A stretch of 64,000 bases of DNA from Papio anubis. Its lineage: Eukaryota; Chordata; Mammalia; Primates; Cercopithecidae. A model generated the notes under the pieces. It ran no database searches. It was not told where the DNA came from and saw only the letters and a list, made by a program, of their open reading frames with translations. Each line of letters starts with the position of its first letter. The stretch's first letter is position 1. Location of the stretch: contig NC_044983.1 in assembly GCF_008728515.1 (NCBI RefSeq), forward strand, positions 128,149,139-128,213,138, given 5' to 3'. Shown here in pieces: positions 38,561 through 50,500 of the stretch. The position numbers and the translations under genes are program-made.

Positions 38561-41500
38561 GGTACACATGCTTCATGGGAGTCAGAGGGAGGTCCACGTG
38601 GTGAGTGAGTCCATCTGGGATATTTTTATCCGCCTAGGTCCTGGCTCCTGTGAGGAAGCGAAGCTCCTTGTACTGCAGTTCATTAGGGAAACGGAAGAGA
38701 TTGTCTCAGCTTCCAACAGTTCTCGGTTCCCTCTGGGGGAGAGTTTCCTGGTGGCCAAGGGAATCCGGCTGAGGAATGAGGACCTCGGCCTTCCTCCACT
38801 CTTCCCACTCCGGGAGGCTCTGGCGGAGCAGTTTCTGCGCGGGAGTGATTACGCCATTCGCCTGGCGGCTCAGTCTAGTAAGTGCGGTGCCGTTCCGCTT
38901 TCTTACTGCATCCCTTTGGAAAAACAGGAGCTTAAATTAGTCTCTCCTCAGTCATGCTTAGGACTTTGTGGTTTGGCTTCCCCAGGCTGGTGGGTTCACG
39001 GGAAGAAAAGGCAAAGTGGTTTGGGGGCGCCAGTCAACGCTGGAATGCTGCACCCGTCTCTAAAATGCTCCCTCATTCTCCAGCGAATCTACCCTAGGGC
39101 AGGTTTCAGATGGCACCTGCCGCTCCCACAAAGCCCAAAAATTCTTGTTAAAATGTGAGGGACCCAAGCCCCTGAATGCTCATACAATCCCCATGGCCTG
39201 CACCAAAGCTTCCCTCCATTTCCAGGGATTCACGAACACCACACAGGGGGAGGGGAGAGGAAGCCTCAATATTGAAGAACTATGACTCGTTGATCTCATC
39301 TGATCCTGAGAGTAACTCCAAAAAGCAGGAATTACTACCCGCATGCGACAGAGGCGTAAGCTCAGGGAGCCTGCAGTCCTCTGGTCTATAATAACAGCTG
39401 AACAATATTCTTTTTTTTTTTATGATGGCGTCTTGCTCTGTCGCCCAGGCTGGGGCGCAGTGGTACAATCATAGCTCACCACAGCCTCGAACTCCTGGGC
39501 TCAAGCGATCCTCCCACCTCATCCACCCGAGTAGCTGGGACTACAGGTGTGCGCCACCATGCCCAACTAATATTTGCACATTTTTAGTAGAGACGGGATT
39601 TCACCATGTTGGCCAGGCTGGTCTCAAACTCCTGACTTCAATTGATCCGTCTGCCTTGGCCTCCCAAAGTGCCGGGATTACAGGCATGAGTCACAGCCCT
39701 CCACCGGCTAAACAATATTCTAACCTCACCTTTGAGCAGGCACTTACTGTGCTAAGTAGATTATCAGATCTTCAAATTTAATCCTGTAACAGCTCCAGGA
39801 GAATGATGGTATAATCGCGATCCACAATTCTTTGCATATGGGGAAACGGAGTTTGAGGTTAAGTCACTTTCCCGAATTCACACAACTGATAACCAGTGGG
39901 CCTGGATGGGAAGCCCAGAGACCTGGTCCTCCAGCTCATCCTCTTAGCTCTCCTGTTCCCTGCTGGGCAAATTCCAGGTATTGCTGAGGTCGGTGCCTAG
40001 CTCTGCCTCATCCTAGAGCCCTTGTTCTTCATCCATGACCTCACAGCTGCTCCAGCAGGAGAGCAGGTCCCTTCCAAGTTTTCTCACTGACCCCACATCA
40101 ACTTGACAAGGACAAATGATTCATCTGTCTTTGAATCTTACTCAGGATCCACATCCCTGTCAAATGGTCTCAGCTGATTCCCTGTCTAGCTTTCCAGACT
40201 TGAGTTACCAAACAGCAAAGCAGTCCTCCCATGACAACATCTTCTCCAAGTCAAAGAGAATCCCTCCAGCAGGAGGGCAGCTCCCTGCCTTCCCATCCCC
40301 TCCAGCAGGCACTCCAGGGTGTCTACTGCCAGCATGGGATTGGGTCTCAGTGATCTTTGTTCTCCTAATACCATGTGACAATCTCACGCATGCCATCTTG
40401 GTTTCCTGCTTCTCTCTCTCACTAGACGTCTCTTCTGGAGGACAAGGCACTGTGTCTTATTCTTTCCATATCCCTGGTGCGTGGCACAGTGCCTGACACC
40501 TACCAGGAGCTCAGTAGATGGTGGTTAACCATCCTTGTTGCTTCCTTCCTCCCTTCTTTCTCTCTCTTCCGTCCACTACCCTCACCCTATGCCTAGACAC
40601 TGCTTTTCTCTGTTCCTCAGAGACTCGGAGACTTCTGCTTTTGGGAAGAACCCTGTTGTTTTACATTTTTGTACAAAGACAGGATTTGAGGTAATCAAAG
40701 AGAGAACTGGGATTGATGCCCCTTCAGTTGTGACTGCTTTGGTCAGGGAGGGAAACGTCGAGAAAGGGGAGGCAACGTCGCTGGTGCTGTTGATATTAGT
40801 CATTGAATGGCACGACGGCATTTTCTTTAGAAGTCGAGCTTAGAAGTTCCTCTCCAAGTAACCACATGCTCAGCTTTGCATGTCTGAGCTTGTAGAGAAA
40901 AGAGGAAGGGAGCATAGAGGACCAGGCCAGGTCTTTTCCCTGAGAGTCTGGGGATTGAGGGCCCAGAGCAAAGTGCCTTTGACCACTAGAACATGGGAGC
41001 CATGTCTGAGGGCCTAATGAGGGTGGCGAAGGCCACGGGAGTACATGCACACAGCTGGGTCTGGCAAGCACTTGGTGCTTAATGCCTGTCAGCTCCTTTG
41101 ATGTAAATATCACAGTTGCCCTGTTAGGTGAGTGTTAGACCCAGTCCACAGATGAGGAAACTGAGGCTTAGAGAGGTTGGGCAACTTGTTCGTGATCACA
41201 GTTAGGAGGCGCAGTGCCGGGATTCAGAAGGAGGCCTGGCAGACTCCAGAACACAGTCTACTCTACCGGGCTGCTTCAGAGGTGGGTCCTGGTGTCTCCA
41301 GATGGGCTCTGAGACTGTGAGTTGGTGGCATCCTTGGATCTGCAGGCTCTCCTGTCTGGAGCCATGAAGCCTGTTTCTGAAAGGTGGGGAGTGGGGAGAA
41401 CTGTCCCAATGGGCTGCAGGTGACTGCCAACAGCGCTGCCGCAGACGTACCCATTCTGCCTCCAGGATCCTGGTGAGGAACCCCAACCTGCCCCAAGTGC

Positions 41501-44500
41501 CAGCAGGAGTGGAGAAAGGGCTCAGGTGACAGTTCATGGCCACCTAGGAGGAGGGTGGTGGTCGGGGCAAATCAGACTGAGCCTGGTAAGACCCAGACCA
41601 AGCTGATGTGTGTCCCACCAGCTGCCCATCCTTGCTTCTTCCTCTCTCCCTCATACATTCATTCATTCACTCTTTTTTCCCAATCAGTGATTTCTTGAGT
41701 GCCTAATATGAGCCAGACACCCCTCTGTTTGCAAAATAAACACAAATCTCTGCACCAAAGAGCTTAAATGCTAGTGCAGAGGAGACAAATCTAACACAAT
41801 AAATGAGTATACTATGTACTACGTTGGTGGTGGGGAAAGCCATGCTCAAAGCTGAGGGTGGGTGCAGGTGCAGTTTCATTAGTAGGGTGGCTGGTGGTTC
41901 AACATACAAGCTCTCTCACTGAGCCTCTGTATCCTCACCTGGGGTAAAAGTTCTGGCTTCATGGAGCCGCTGTGAAGATCTGATACTATTTTTATGGATA
42001 TCAAAGATTCAAAGGGGGTTAAAAACTAAACTGTAGGAGTTTGGTAGGGAAACCTATGAGGGTAGCTGACATTGATTGCCCTCTTGTGTTCCAAGGCCAA
42101 CCCCTCCCCTTTCTGGCTATGAACCCTTGGTTAAGTTGCTTAATCCATCTGTGTCTCAGTTTTCTCATTTGTTAAATAGGATAATATGACATTTCTTCTA
42201 GATTGCTATGAGGATTAAATTAACTAAGGTATGTATTTAGCTAGTGCCTCACACTTAACATATGAGTATAGAGCCTATCTATTATTACTATTATCTCATG
42301 TGCCTGAAGACACTTCACTGACCTAATTATTTCTGTATGGAAGTTATTGTACAGGTCTACTATAATATTCTTTCAAGCTGCAGCCTGTGTTATTCTTAAA
42401 GGACAATCTGTTGAGTGTCTGCCTACTGTGCAAGGAGCCTCTGTAATACTGTGGGTTGAAATGTTTGTCAAATAAATAAATAAATAAGAAGGCCTCCTTA
42501 TGTTGGAACCAGGACATATGCGGTTGTTCTCAGCAACAGAGCCCACACAGAGCAGGTGGTCATATTCTGCTTTTCTCCTTCCCTGACTCCAGCCTTAAGC
42601 TTCTATCAGAGATGCCGCTTTTCCCTGGACGACTCGGCTGGAGCATCTGCCCTTCTGCGGTTGGGCCCCTACGTGCCACAATGTGATGCGTTCGGAAGTT
42701 GGGAGCCTGTGCAGTGCCACACTGGGACTGGTAAGGAGGGATAGGCACCTTCAGGTGGCCAAGTGACACCCCTTTTTTTTATTTTAGAGGACAGAGCCCC
42801 ACACCGGGAGGCAAATGAGCTGGACTCTTGGGCTCCTCTTTAGCAGCTGGTGACAAATTCCTTAGCTTCTCTGGCCTCCAGTTATCTCACCTGTGTAACA
42901 GGAGCAGCGACCTTCTACCAGCCTGAAAGACAAGTGGGTGGTTGCTGGGGCATCAGAGTGATTGTGGACAATGTCCAACTGGGGGTCTAGACTGGGGACA
43001 GAAGGCGACCAGGCTTGCACTGCTGTGAGTGAAGAAGGAAAGTTGTTTATGGGACCCTCTGGGGTAAGTTCCTAGTGCAATTCCTGAATGTCCTCTCCTT
43101 GGCTCTTTTCCAGGGCACTGCTGGTGTGTAGATGAGAAAGGAGGATTCATCCCTGCCTCACTGACTGCCCGCTCTCTGCAGATTCCACAGTGTAAGTAAA
43201 GCCAGCAGAGCTCTCCTTCTGACCCCCATTGATGGGCATCACTGGCCTAGTCAGCTGTGGTTGCCCAGCCGCTGGAGACTCCATGGCTCAGCCCTTCAGC
43301 TAGGCCCTGGGCGCAGCCGGATGCATTTCCCAAGTCTCCAGGCCTGCAAGCTTGCACTGACCTTGGCCCTTCCTAGTTGGAAGGCTCACAGCTTTGCAGG
43401 TGGAAAGAAACAGCTGAGACTTTTGAAGGAACCCTGGTTCTCCCACTCTGTACACCTGCTAGGCAGTTTCAGCCACTCCTATAGTTTCAGCAACTGCCTC
43501 ACATCTGAACCTGCAGCCCCAACCCCTCTCCTGAGGCTCAACAGTGTGTAATCCGCAGTCCACTTGACATCTCAAAGCTGGCATGTCCCACATGAGTCTT
43601 TGTCCTCTGAGGTTCTACCTCTCTGTGAAGAGCACCTGCATTCACCCAGGCCCATGACCCTGAAACCTGGGGTCAACCTGGGATCCCCTCTTTCCCTTGG
43701 CTCCCACGACCAGTCCTTTATGAACACCTCTGTCTCCCACAGGCCCGACAACCTGCATGAAATCTCGAACCAGTGGGTTGCTTTCCAGCTGGAAACAGGC
43801 TAGATCCCGAGGAAACCCATCTCCAAAAGACCTGTTCATCCCAGCCTGCCTAGAGGTAAGGGTCTGGAAGCACAGGATTGGAGCCGAGACTTGTCCCCAC
43901 TGGTTGAAGATGATTTTTCTTCTTGTTCAATACATTCAGCTTAGTTAAAAGCTCACATGGCGTTCTCAGCCTGCGTGTTTGTCTGGGCCTGCTAGAACCT
44001 GGTTCTGTGACCTTGGTCCATTTACTTACCTTTTCTGTGTCCCAGTTTGTTTTGTTTAATCATAAGATCAGGCCACATTTTGTCCTAGCTAATGCTAGGA
44101 TTGTTTTGAGATTCCAAGGAAATATCTTTCATAACAACTCTTTGAAAAATAAACAAAACATGCTATCATGTTTCTCCTAAAGGCATCTTGGCCAAGGCCC
44201 TGTGCTCACTGCATCCCAGGTTCTCAACACACGGAGGACACCAGCCTCTTTCCCTCCCCAAGCTCCCGGGGTGATTGTAACAACTCATAATTCAGCGAAG
44301 TACTGATGTAGAGCTCCTAGAGAAAGAATTTATGCCCAGAACTTAACCACTTTCTTGCCAAGTGAGGGAAGTCTCTGGGCCTCAGTGTCCTTTTTCTAAA
44401 ATAAGATGGTGGGAACACCACCACCCACTCTGCTCAGCTTCCAAGGACTTGATGAGAAGCAGATGAAACAGCAGTGTTGAAACTCATGAAACTGTACAGT

Positions 44501-47500
44501 GCTAAGCAAAAGTTTCCTTATTATTGTTTGGTACTGTAAACATGGACCCACTTAAGAATCGTTTCGTAGAGAAATTGTCAATATCATTTAGTTTTTTTTA
44601 TCTTGGCTGGAAAGCACCTACTGTTGGAATACAATTCTGCTTCTTCCTGGGCACTGATGCTTACACAGAGAGAAGGAGAGGTAGAAGCCACAGTGTCCAA
44701 CGGTGGGAAAAGTGATTCCAGAGCGGAGCTTAGAGGCACGCTGAGGTGTGATTTGCAAGGCCAGTTCCTGTGGAGATTCTAGTGCTTGTCAAAATCATTT
44801 CTGGAATTAGTGAGGCTGGTCCAGGAGCATGGCTAGGCTTTGGGTCTAGATGGGTTTGGGCCTGGACCTGACCTGCCTCTCACTCACCAGCTGTGAGGTG
44901 ATGCCCCACTTTCCCTCTCTGAGAGAGCTTCAGTTTCCCCCACCCAAAAGTGGGAGAACCATTGTCTATGCCTCACGAGGCTGTTGTAGCCATCAATCAA
45001 ATGATGCACGTAAAGGACTGGGAACAGGAGAGCACCTCTCCCCACCTCCACCTCTCTCCATGTGGAAAAGCCATCACCTGTTGTTTTGGAAGGGACACTT
45101 TTGACATCTGCCAGCAGCAGGTTTGCCACTAGAGCGTCTTGCCCACAGTGACTGACATGACCTTGGCTTTGTCTCAGACAGGAGAGTATGACAGGCTGCA
45201 GGCATCAGAGGGTGGCACCTGGTGCGTAGACCCTGCATCAGGAGAAGAGTTGCTGCCTGGCTCGAACAGCAGTGCCCAGTGTGAGTGGCAGCCCCTCCCA
45301 GCGTGGCTTCTCACCTCTTCTGTGGGGCACTGAGCGTGGAGTCCAAAGAGCTGGCTTCATGTCCTAGCTCTGCCTCTTCCATAGCAGTGGGGGCGCAGCT
45401 GCTGGCCTCACTATGCCTCAGTTTTCTCGTCTATGAAATAGGGGCAACATTCCCCCACTTCTGCCGGTTCTTGGGAGAAGCAAACGTGGTAGGGAGCAGG
45501 CTGTGCTTTGTGTCTGAGAAGTGCAAACTAACATTGGTTCCCATCAAAGGGGGTCCTAGGGCTTTGGAGGGCTGGGCGGATGTGTGGCTCTACAATCCGG
45601 TTTCCACGGTGAAACCCAGGTGATGTCCCCAAAGGATGATATGCAGATGTTCCTCTTCTGCCGAAACACCACGAATGCTCCCATTGTCCTCGGGGCCATG
45701 CTCGAGCTCCCTGGCGTGACTCGAGGGCCCTACACGTCTTGTTCTGGTGTGTCTTCTTCGGCTTCTCGTTCTTCTCCACCAGTTGTGCTTCAGGGTGCAG
45801 CTGTGATAAATTCTGGTCAGACTTTTGAAAAATGAAGACACTTTCTTCCACCTGGGCCTTCAGGCGTTCTGGCTGTGCCACCTGCAATATGTCCGTCTAT
45901 CCCCTCCCCACCCCTTACTTGACAAATTTTTGCTCAGACCACACATCTGTCCCTCCAGGAAGCCTCTGCTGGCCTCTGTCTTCCTCCATAGGCTCCTACA
46001 CTGCACTATTGTTGCCTTTATTTCACAGAACTGTACCTGCTCACGTACTTGTTAACTCTCCTTTAAGACTCTAAGCTACTTGAGGGCAGGAAGTGGAGGG
46101 GAGACAGTACAGGGCTGAGCCAGGCCTAGTCTTTGCCTTGTTGTCATTCAACCTCCTGGTGGGGAGGCAGCCCCAGACCCCTGGAAGACCCTGCAGGCAG
46201 GTGGGCTGAGGGTGGCCATGGGTGGTGGGGAGGGTGATTGGGCATCTGAGCAGGGAGTGGTCACCGGGTCCCCAGCTCATCTGGCTTGTCTCTGTGTCAG
46301 GCCCAAGCCTCTGCAATGTGCTCAAGAGTGGAGTCCTCTCCAGGAGAGTTGGCTCAGGCTATGTCCCAGCCTGCAGGGAAGAGGATGGGGGCTTTTCCCC
46401 AGTGCAATGCGACCAGGCCCAGGGCAGCTGCTGGTGTGTCACGGACAGTGGAGAAGAGGTGCCTGAGACGCGCGTGGCCGGGAGCCAGCCCGCCTGTGAG
46501 AGTAAGTCATGACCCCCTGGGGGAAAGACAAGGCCTGCGTATCTGTTCTTTGATCCAGACTGAGTGAAGTTCTAGAGAAGCTGGGAAGGCGGGGGTGGGA
46601 GGGGAGACAGGAAGTGCAGGAGGGATGGAGTTGTGGTTGAGTCCCTTCGTGTGAAAACCTACATCTACTTCCTGAAGACGCTTCTTCTGGGAACTGAAGT
46701 CAGAAAGAGCCTGGGCAGGGAACTTCTGGAACTGGCACCTCAAGAAGCTTGGGGGCTGTCCTGCCCAGGAGTTTTGGGTCTTATTCTCTGTGTCCTCAGA
46801 TGGGGAGAAGGACCGTGGTTGCAGGATCTCAGTGTCATGGTTCCATCCTCACTGGGGCCCTTCAGGAATTTGTGGAGGTGTTGACTTGTTTATTTTTATT
46901 TCTAGTTTAAAAAATTTAGTGAATGTCAAATATTGAAATATATATCCCATCAATATATAGAATGTTGAACTATATTGTTAAATATTAAAATATATTGTTA
47001 TCAGTTTTTAACCTTTTATTTCTCCAATCTGCTCAAGTCACAGGACATTACAGTCATTTTTAAATTTATGTGAGCAAGTGGGTTAGACTATCTGTGAATT
47101 TCTTTTCAGGGCAGGAAATAGAGACATTGCAAAATACTTATTACAAATTGGGGTGGTGGGTATGGCAGAGTTGCAAAATACTGTGCTAAATGATTCTGAG
47201 TTTGCCGCAGTTGCCTTTCTTTTGATGTTCTTATTCTTTCTTTATTTTTATTTTCTAATCTCTAAGCAACATTTTGGAACTGCAGGGAAATTTAATTAGG
47301 TCTAGTGATGCTTCTGGTTGGTAGTTGTAAAGAGATGGGAGGAGCCTCAGGAGCAGGGGTGGGAGGGAAGAGTGTCTCCACTCTCTTTGCGGGGGCTGCT
47401 TTCCAGTTTTGTCCGTACTCCCTCCTGCCCTGAACCTGTGCTGTGCCCAAGGCTCTTACCACACACCGTTTCCCCCAAGTCCTGTTTTGCTCCCCTCTGC

Positions 47501-50500
47501 ATGGGGCCCTGCTTCGTCCACATCTTTGTGACTCTCAGCTGCTATTACCATGCAGGATACACAGTAGGTGCTCTGTAGATAAATATGAGTGCAACTGCCC
47601 GCCCTGTGCTTCTGAAATAAGGAGAGAAGTGAAGGATCCACCTTAAGTCAGACAAAATCAACATTCAACTTCCAGGTCTAGGAGTGGTCTGCACTGAGAC
47701 CCAGGACACAGACCGGTGTGGTCTCCTCCAGGAACACATCTGGAGCACAGTTCCTTTAGTGCTTAGGAAGACTCTATGTGGCTTGGCCATGTGGGACTCC
47801 ATGATATAGCTCCTGTGTACAGATCACCTGTTCAAAGGTGCTTTTCACATCCCTTATCCCATTTTTTGCCGTCCAGCAATGCAGGTAAATAGATAGAGGT
47901 CTCCTATCTCCCCATTTTTCAGATGGCAGAGCTGAGGCTCAGAGAGGTTCATGAACATGTCCAAAGTCACACAGTTAGTAAGTGGAGCAGCCAGGATTTA
48001 ACCCGGAGTCCTGCTGATGAAACCCTGTGCTTTACAGCTGTAAGGGCTTCAGAAGAAGACAGGAGGAAGGCTCCAGAAGGTCATTTAGTGACTTTCTTGA
48101 ATGAAGAAAGAAAAAAGATAAGTATGTCCAAACGAAGAGCTTTGGCCTCCTCTTCTTATAAGGGAGCAGTTCTTCATTGGCTGAGTTGTTTGTAAGACTG
48201 GGGAGCTAACATTTGTAAAGGCTTCATCGTGGGTTTGGTAGGTGCTCACCTACTCTTCTGACCCCACTGGCCTTTGGGATTGGGCTGGAAGTCTAGAAAG
48301 ATTCCTAATTCTTGCCGGGCATGGCAGGCCACTTCTGCCCCATGTAGGTGCAGATGGGATGGGCGGTGGTGGGACAGCCAGCATTGGTCTCTTCCAATTC
48401 TACAGCAGGGCAAGGGAGTTTGGGCAAAGCTGAGCGATTTAATATAGTCGGTAATTTGGGACATTGCCCAATTAAAGGGACCAGGTTCCTGGTCATGTGA
48501 TCAGGAACCAAGAAACACCATTCATTTAAACACAGGAGAGTGAAATAGTCCTGGGGTCCTGGAGTTGAGGCCAGAGGCTGACCATGCTCAGTGCACCGGG
48601 AGGATGGTGTTAATATGAGACGCCCAAACCTCTTCCTGCTGACTCACTGCAGACCGTGAAGGAGAGGCAGGGGGCAGATAGTCAGGCTTGAATGGCAGCT
48701 CCACCACTCACTTGCCAGGTGACCTTGGGCTGGTCCCCTAATCTCTCTGGATGTCAGTGGCCAGGAGAATAGTAGCTATTTGAGTCATTATTAGCACTGA
48801 TTAAGACAATCTCTGTAAACTGTTGAGCACTGGAATTACTAATACACTTAATAAGTACATATTATTACTATTTTTGCTGGTATTACTTAGGGGCTGGACT
48901 TGCACAGATACCAAGTTGCCCCTCTCTGTATCCAATGTCATATTCATGGAAAATCCTGCCTCCGGTGGGCATTAGCCTGGTAGCTCAGAGCACAACACTT
49001 GCTGGTGTTGGGCTTTGGGTGGCAAAGTTAAGCTCTCTAGGCTTCAGGGGCCTCATCTGCAGGACAGGCTGATAACAGTCCAGCCCCACAGAATTGCTGT
49101 GAAGATGGAGTCAATGCCTGGGAGGCCCTTGGGCAGTCCTGGCATACCGAAGACAGGCAGTGCTCGCAAGCTCTTGTAAGATGGCAGGTGGGAGCGAGCA
49201 GGTCTGGCTTCTAGTCCAATCACCAACCCATGTCCCCAGGTGAGCCACTTAACTCCCTTGAGCCTCTGTTTTCCTCATCTCTAAAACAGCAATAAGGGCT
49301 CCCAGTGGTATAATTTTGGAAGGATTTCATGAAATTAAAGATGTGAAGTGTACTCTCTGAGGCTGGGCCCACTGTGGGTATTCAGTTAATTTTGGTTTCT
49401 GTACTTCTTCCTTCTCTCCTTAGCCACTCTTCCCTGGCTGTGGGGGCCAGCTGGGTTGTTCCACAACCAGGGAGTCTCTTCATTTCAGTGACGTGGGGAA
49501 TAAGGCTGTGGGAAAACAGGTCTGCTGGGGAGGGTAGGAGCCCTGGTAAGAGAAGCGTCAGTGTCCTAGGTGACGTTTGTGACCCCAGGAGGAAAACCCC
49601 TTTCTAGTCAAATCAGATCGCTCACTGGCCCACTACCAAAAGACAAGGGAGAGTAAAAAAATTGAAAACAGAAAAACCACAGGTGCAGACCATTCCTGTG
49701 GGATAAGAGGGGAAACCTGTATTCACTGAGATGGGAAGGATGCTTACACACTCATTGACACCCCACCTCTTACCTATGTACACACATGCATCTAGCACAC
49801 TGGTAGAGGATGTGGATTCTGGGGCAAAGATAATGGGGTTCAAATCCTGATTTTTCTGTTTACTAGCTGTCTGACCACAGAAGAGGCATTCAGCCTCTGT
49901 GTACCTCAGAATTGGCGTTCGTATAGGGATAATGGGACCTATCCCATAGGGTTGTGGGGAACATTATATGAACTGATATTAGTAGAGCTCTTAATGGTGC
50001 ACCTGCCACGTACTACACATCCCGTAGTAGTTTTTAAGTAAATACTCCTACTAGGAGGTAGGCATTATTGCCATCTTCATCATTTAATGGGCGAGGAAAC
50101 GGTCACAGAGGCACTAATTAATTTGCTCTAGGGCCCTGAACTAGCGAATATTAGAGCCAGGATTCACAGTCTGCAGGCTGGTCCAGAGCTCACAGGTAAA
50201 CTGTTGCCATCCCACTTACACTCGGGACTTGGTAAAAGACAACTCAGGAAGCCCGCTGCAAATCGCAGTGCAAAATCTTGGCCAGGGACCATTGCCCTTT
50301 TCACAAAAAAGCCCAGGTTTGGTTCCGGAGGTCAAAATAGGTCATTCTTCCTCTTTGAAGCCCCTGAATACCCTCATATTCCTTACAGACTGCAGATTTT
50401 AACGCATATACTGGTCAAAAGACTCTGCCTGAGTCTGATAATGAACGAAATACCTAATTGCTGTGAAATTGTCACACTGAGTGTTTTGCTCTTTAATTTA

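Larger units (their letters stand above)
33178..38637 (+). other. TG intron 10
   Basis: Contains a (TG)n(TA)n patch at 33,205-33,240, Alus at 34,380-34,662 and 35,945-36,228, and a MER5-like relic at 35,018-35,160. MIRs lie at about 36,545-36,735 and 36,920-37,130, and an (ATCC)n patch at about 36,810-36,890. A 1.3-kb TG-rich tract at 37,240-38,562 ends just before exon 11. 33,240-34,380 looks unique. Confidence 0.8.
38878..42592 (+). other. TG intron 11
   Basis: Contains an antisense Alu (39,409-39,704), MIR-like sequence on both sides of it, an L2 3' fragment at about 40,375-40,535, a MIR at about 41,095-41,235, and MIR-like traces near 42,120-42,290. No gene seen. Confidence 0.75.

Noticed and set aside
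37337..38569. A 410-codon open frame (Thr/His rich) on the minus strand and several Val/Cys-rich frames on the plus strand
   Set aside because: They lie in the TG-rich microsatellite, where stop codons are rare in several frames. Composition is two or three residues repeated, with no start context or domain.
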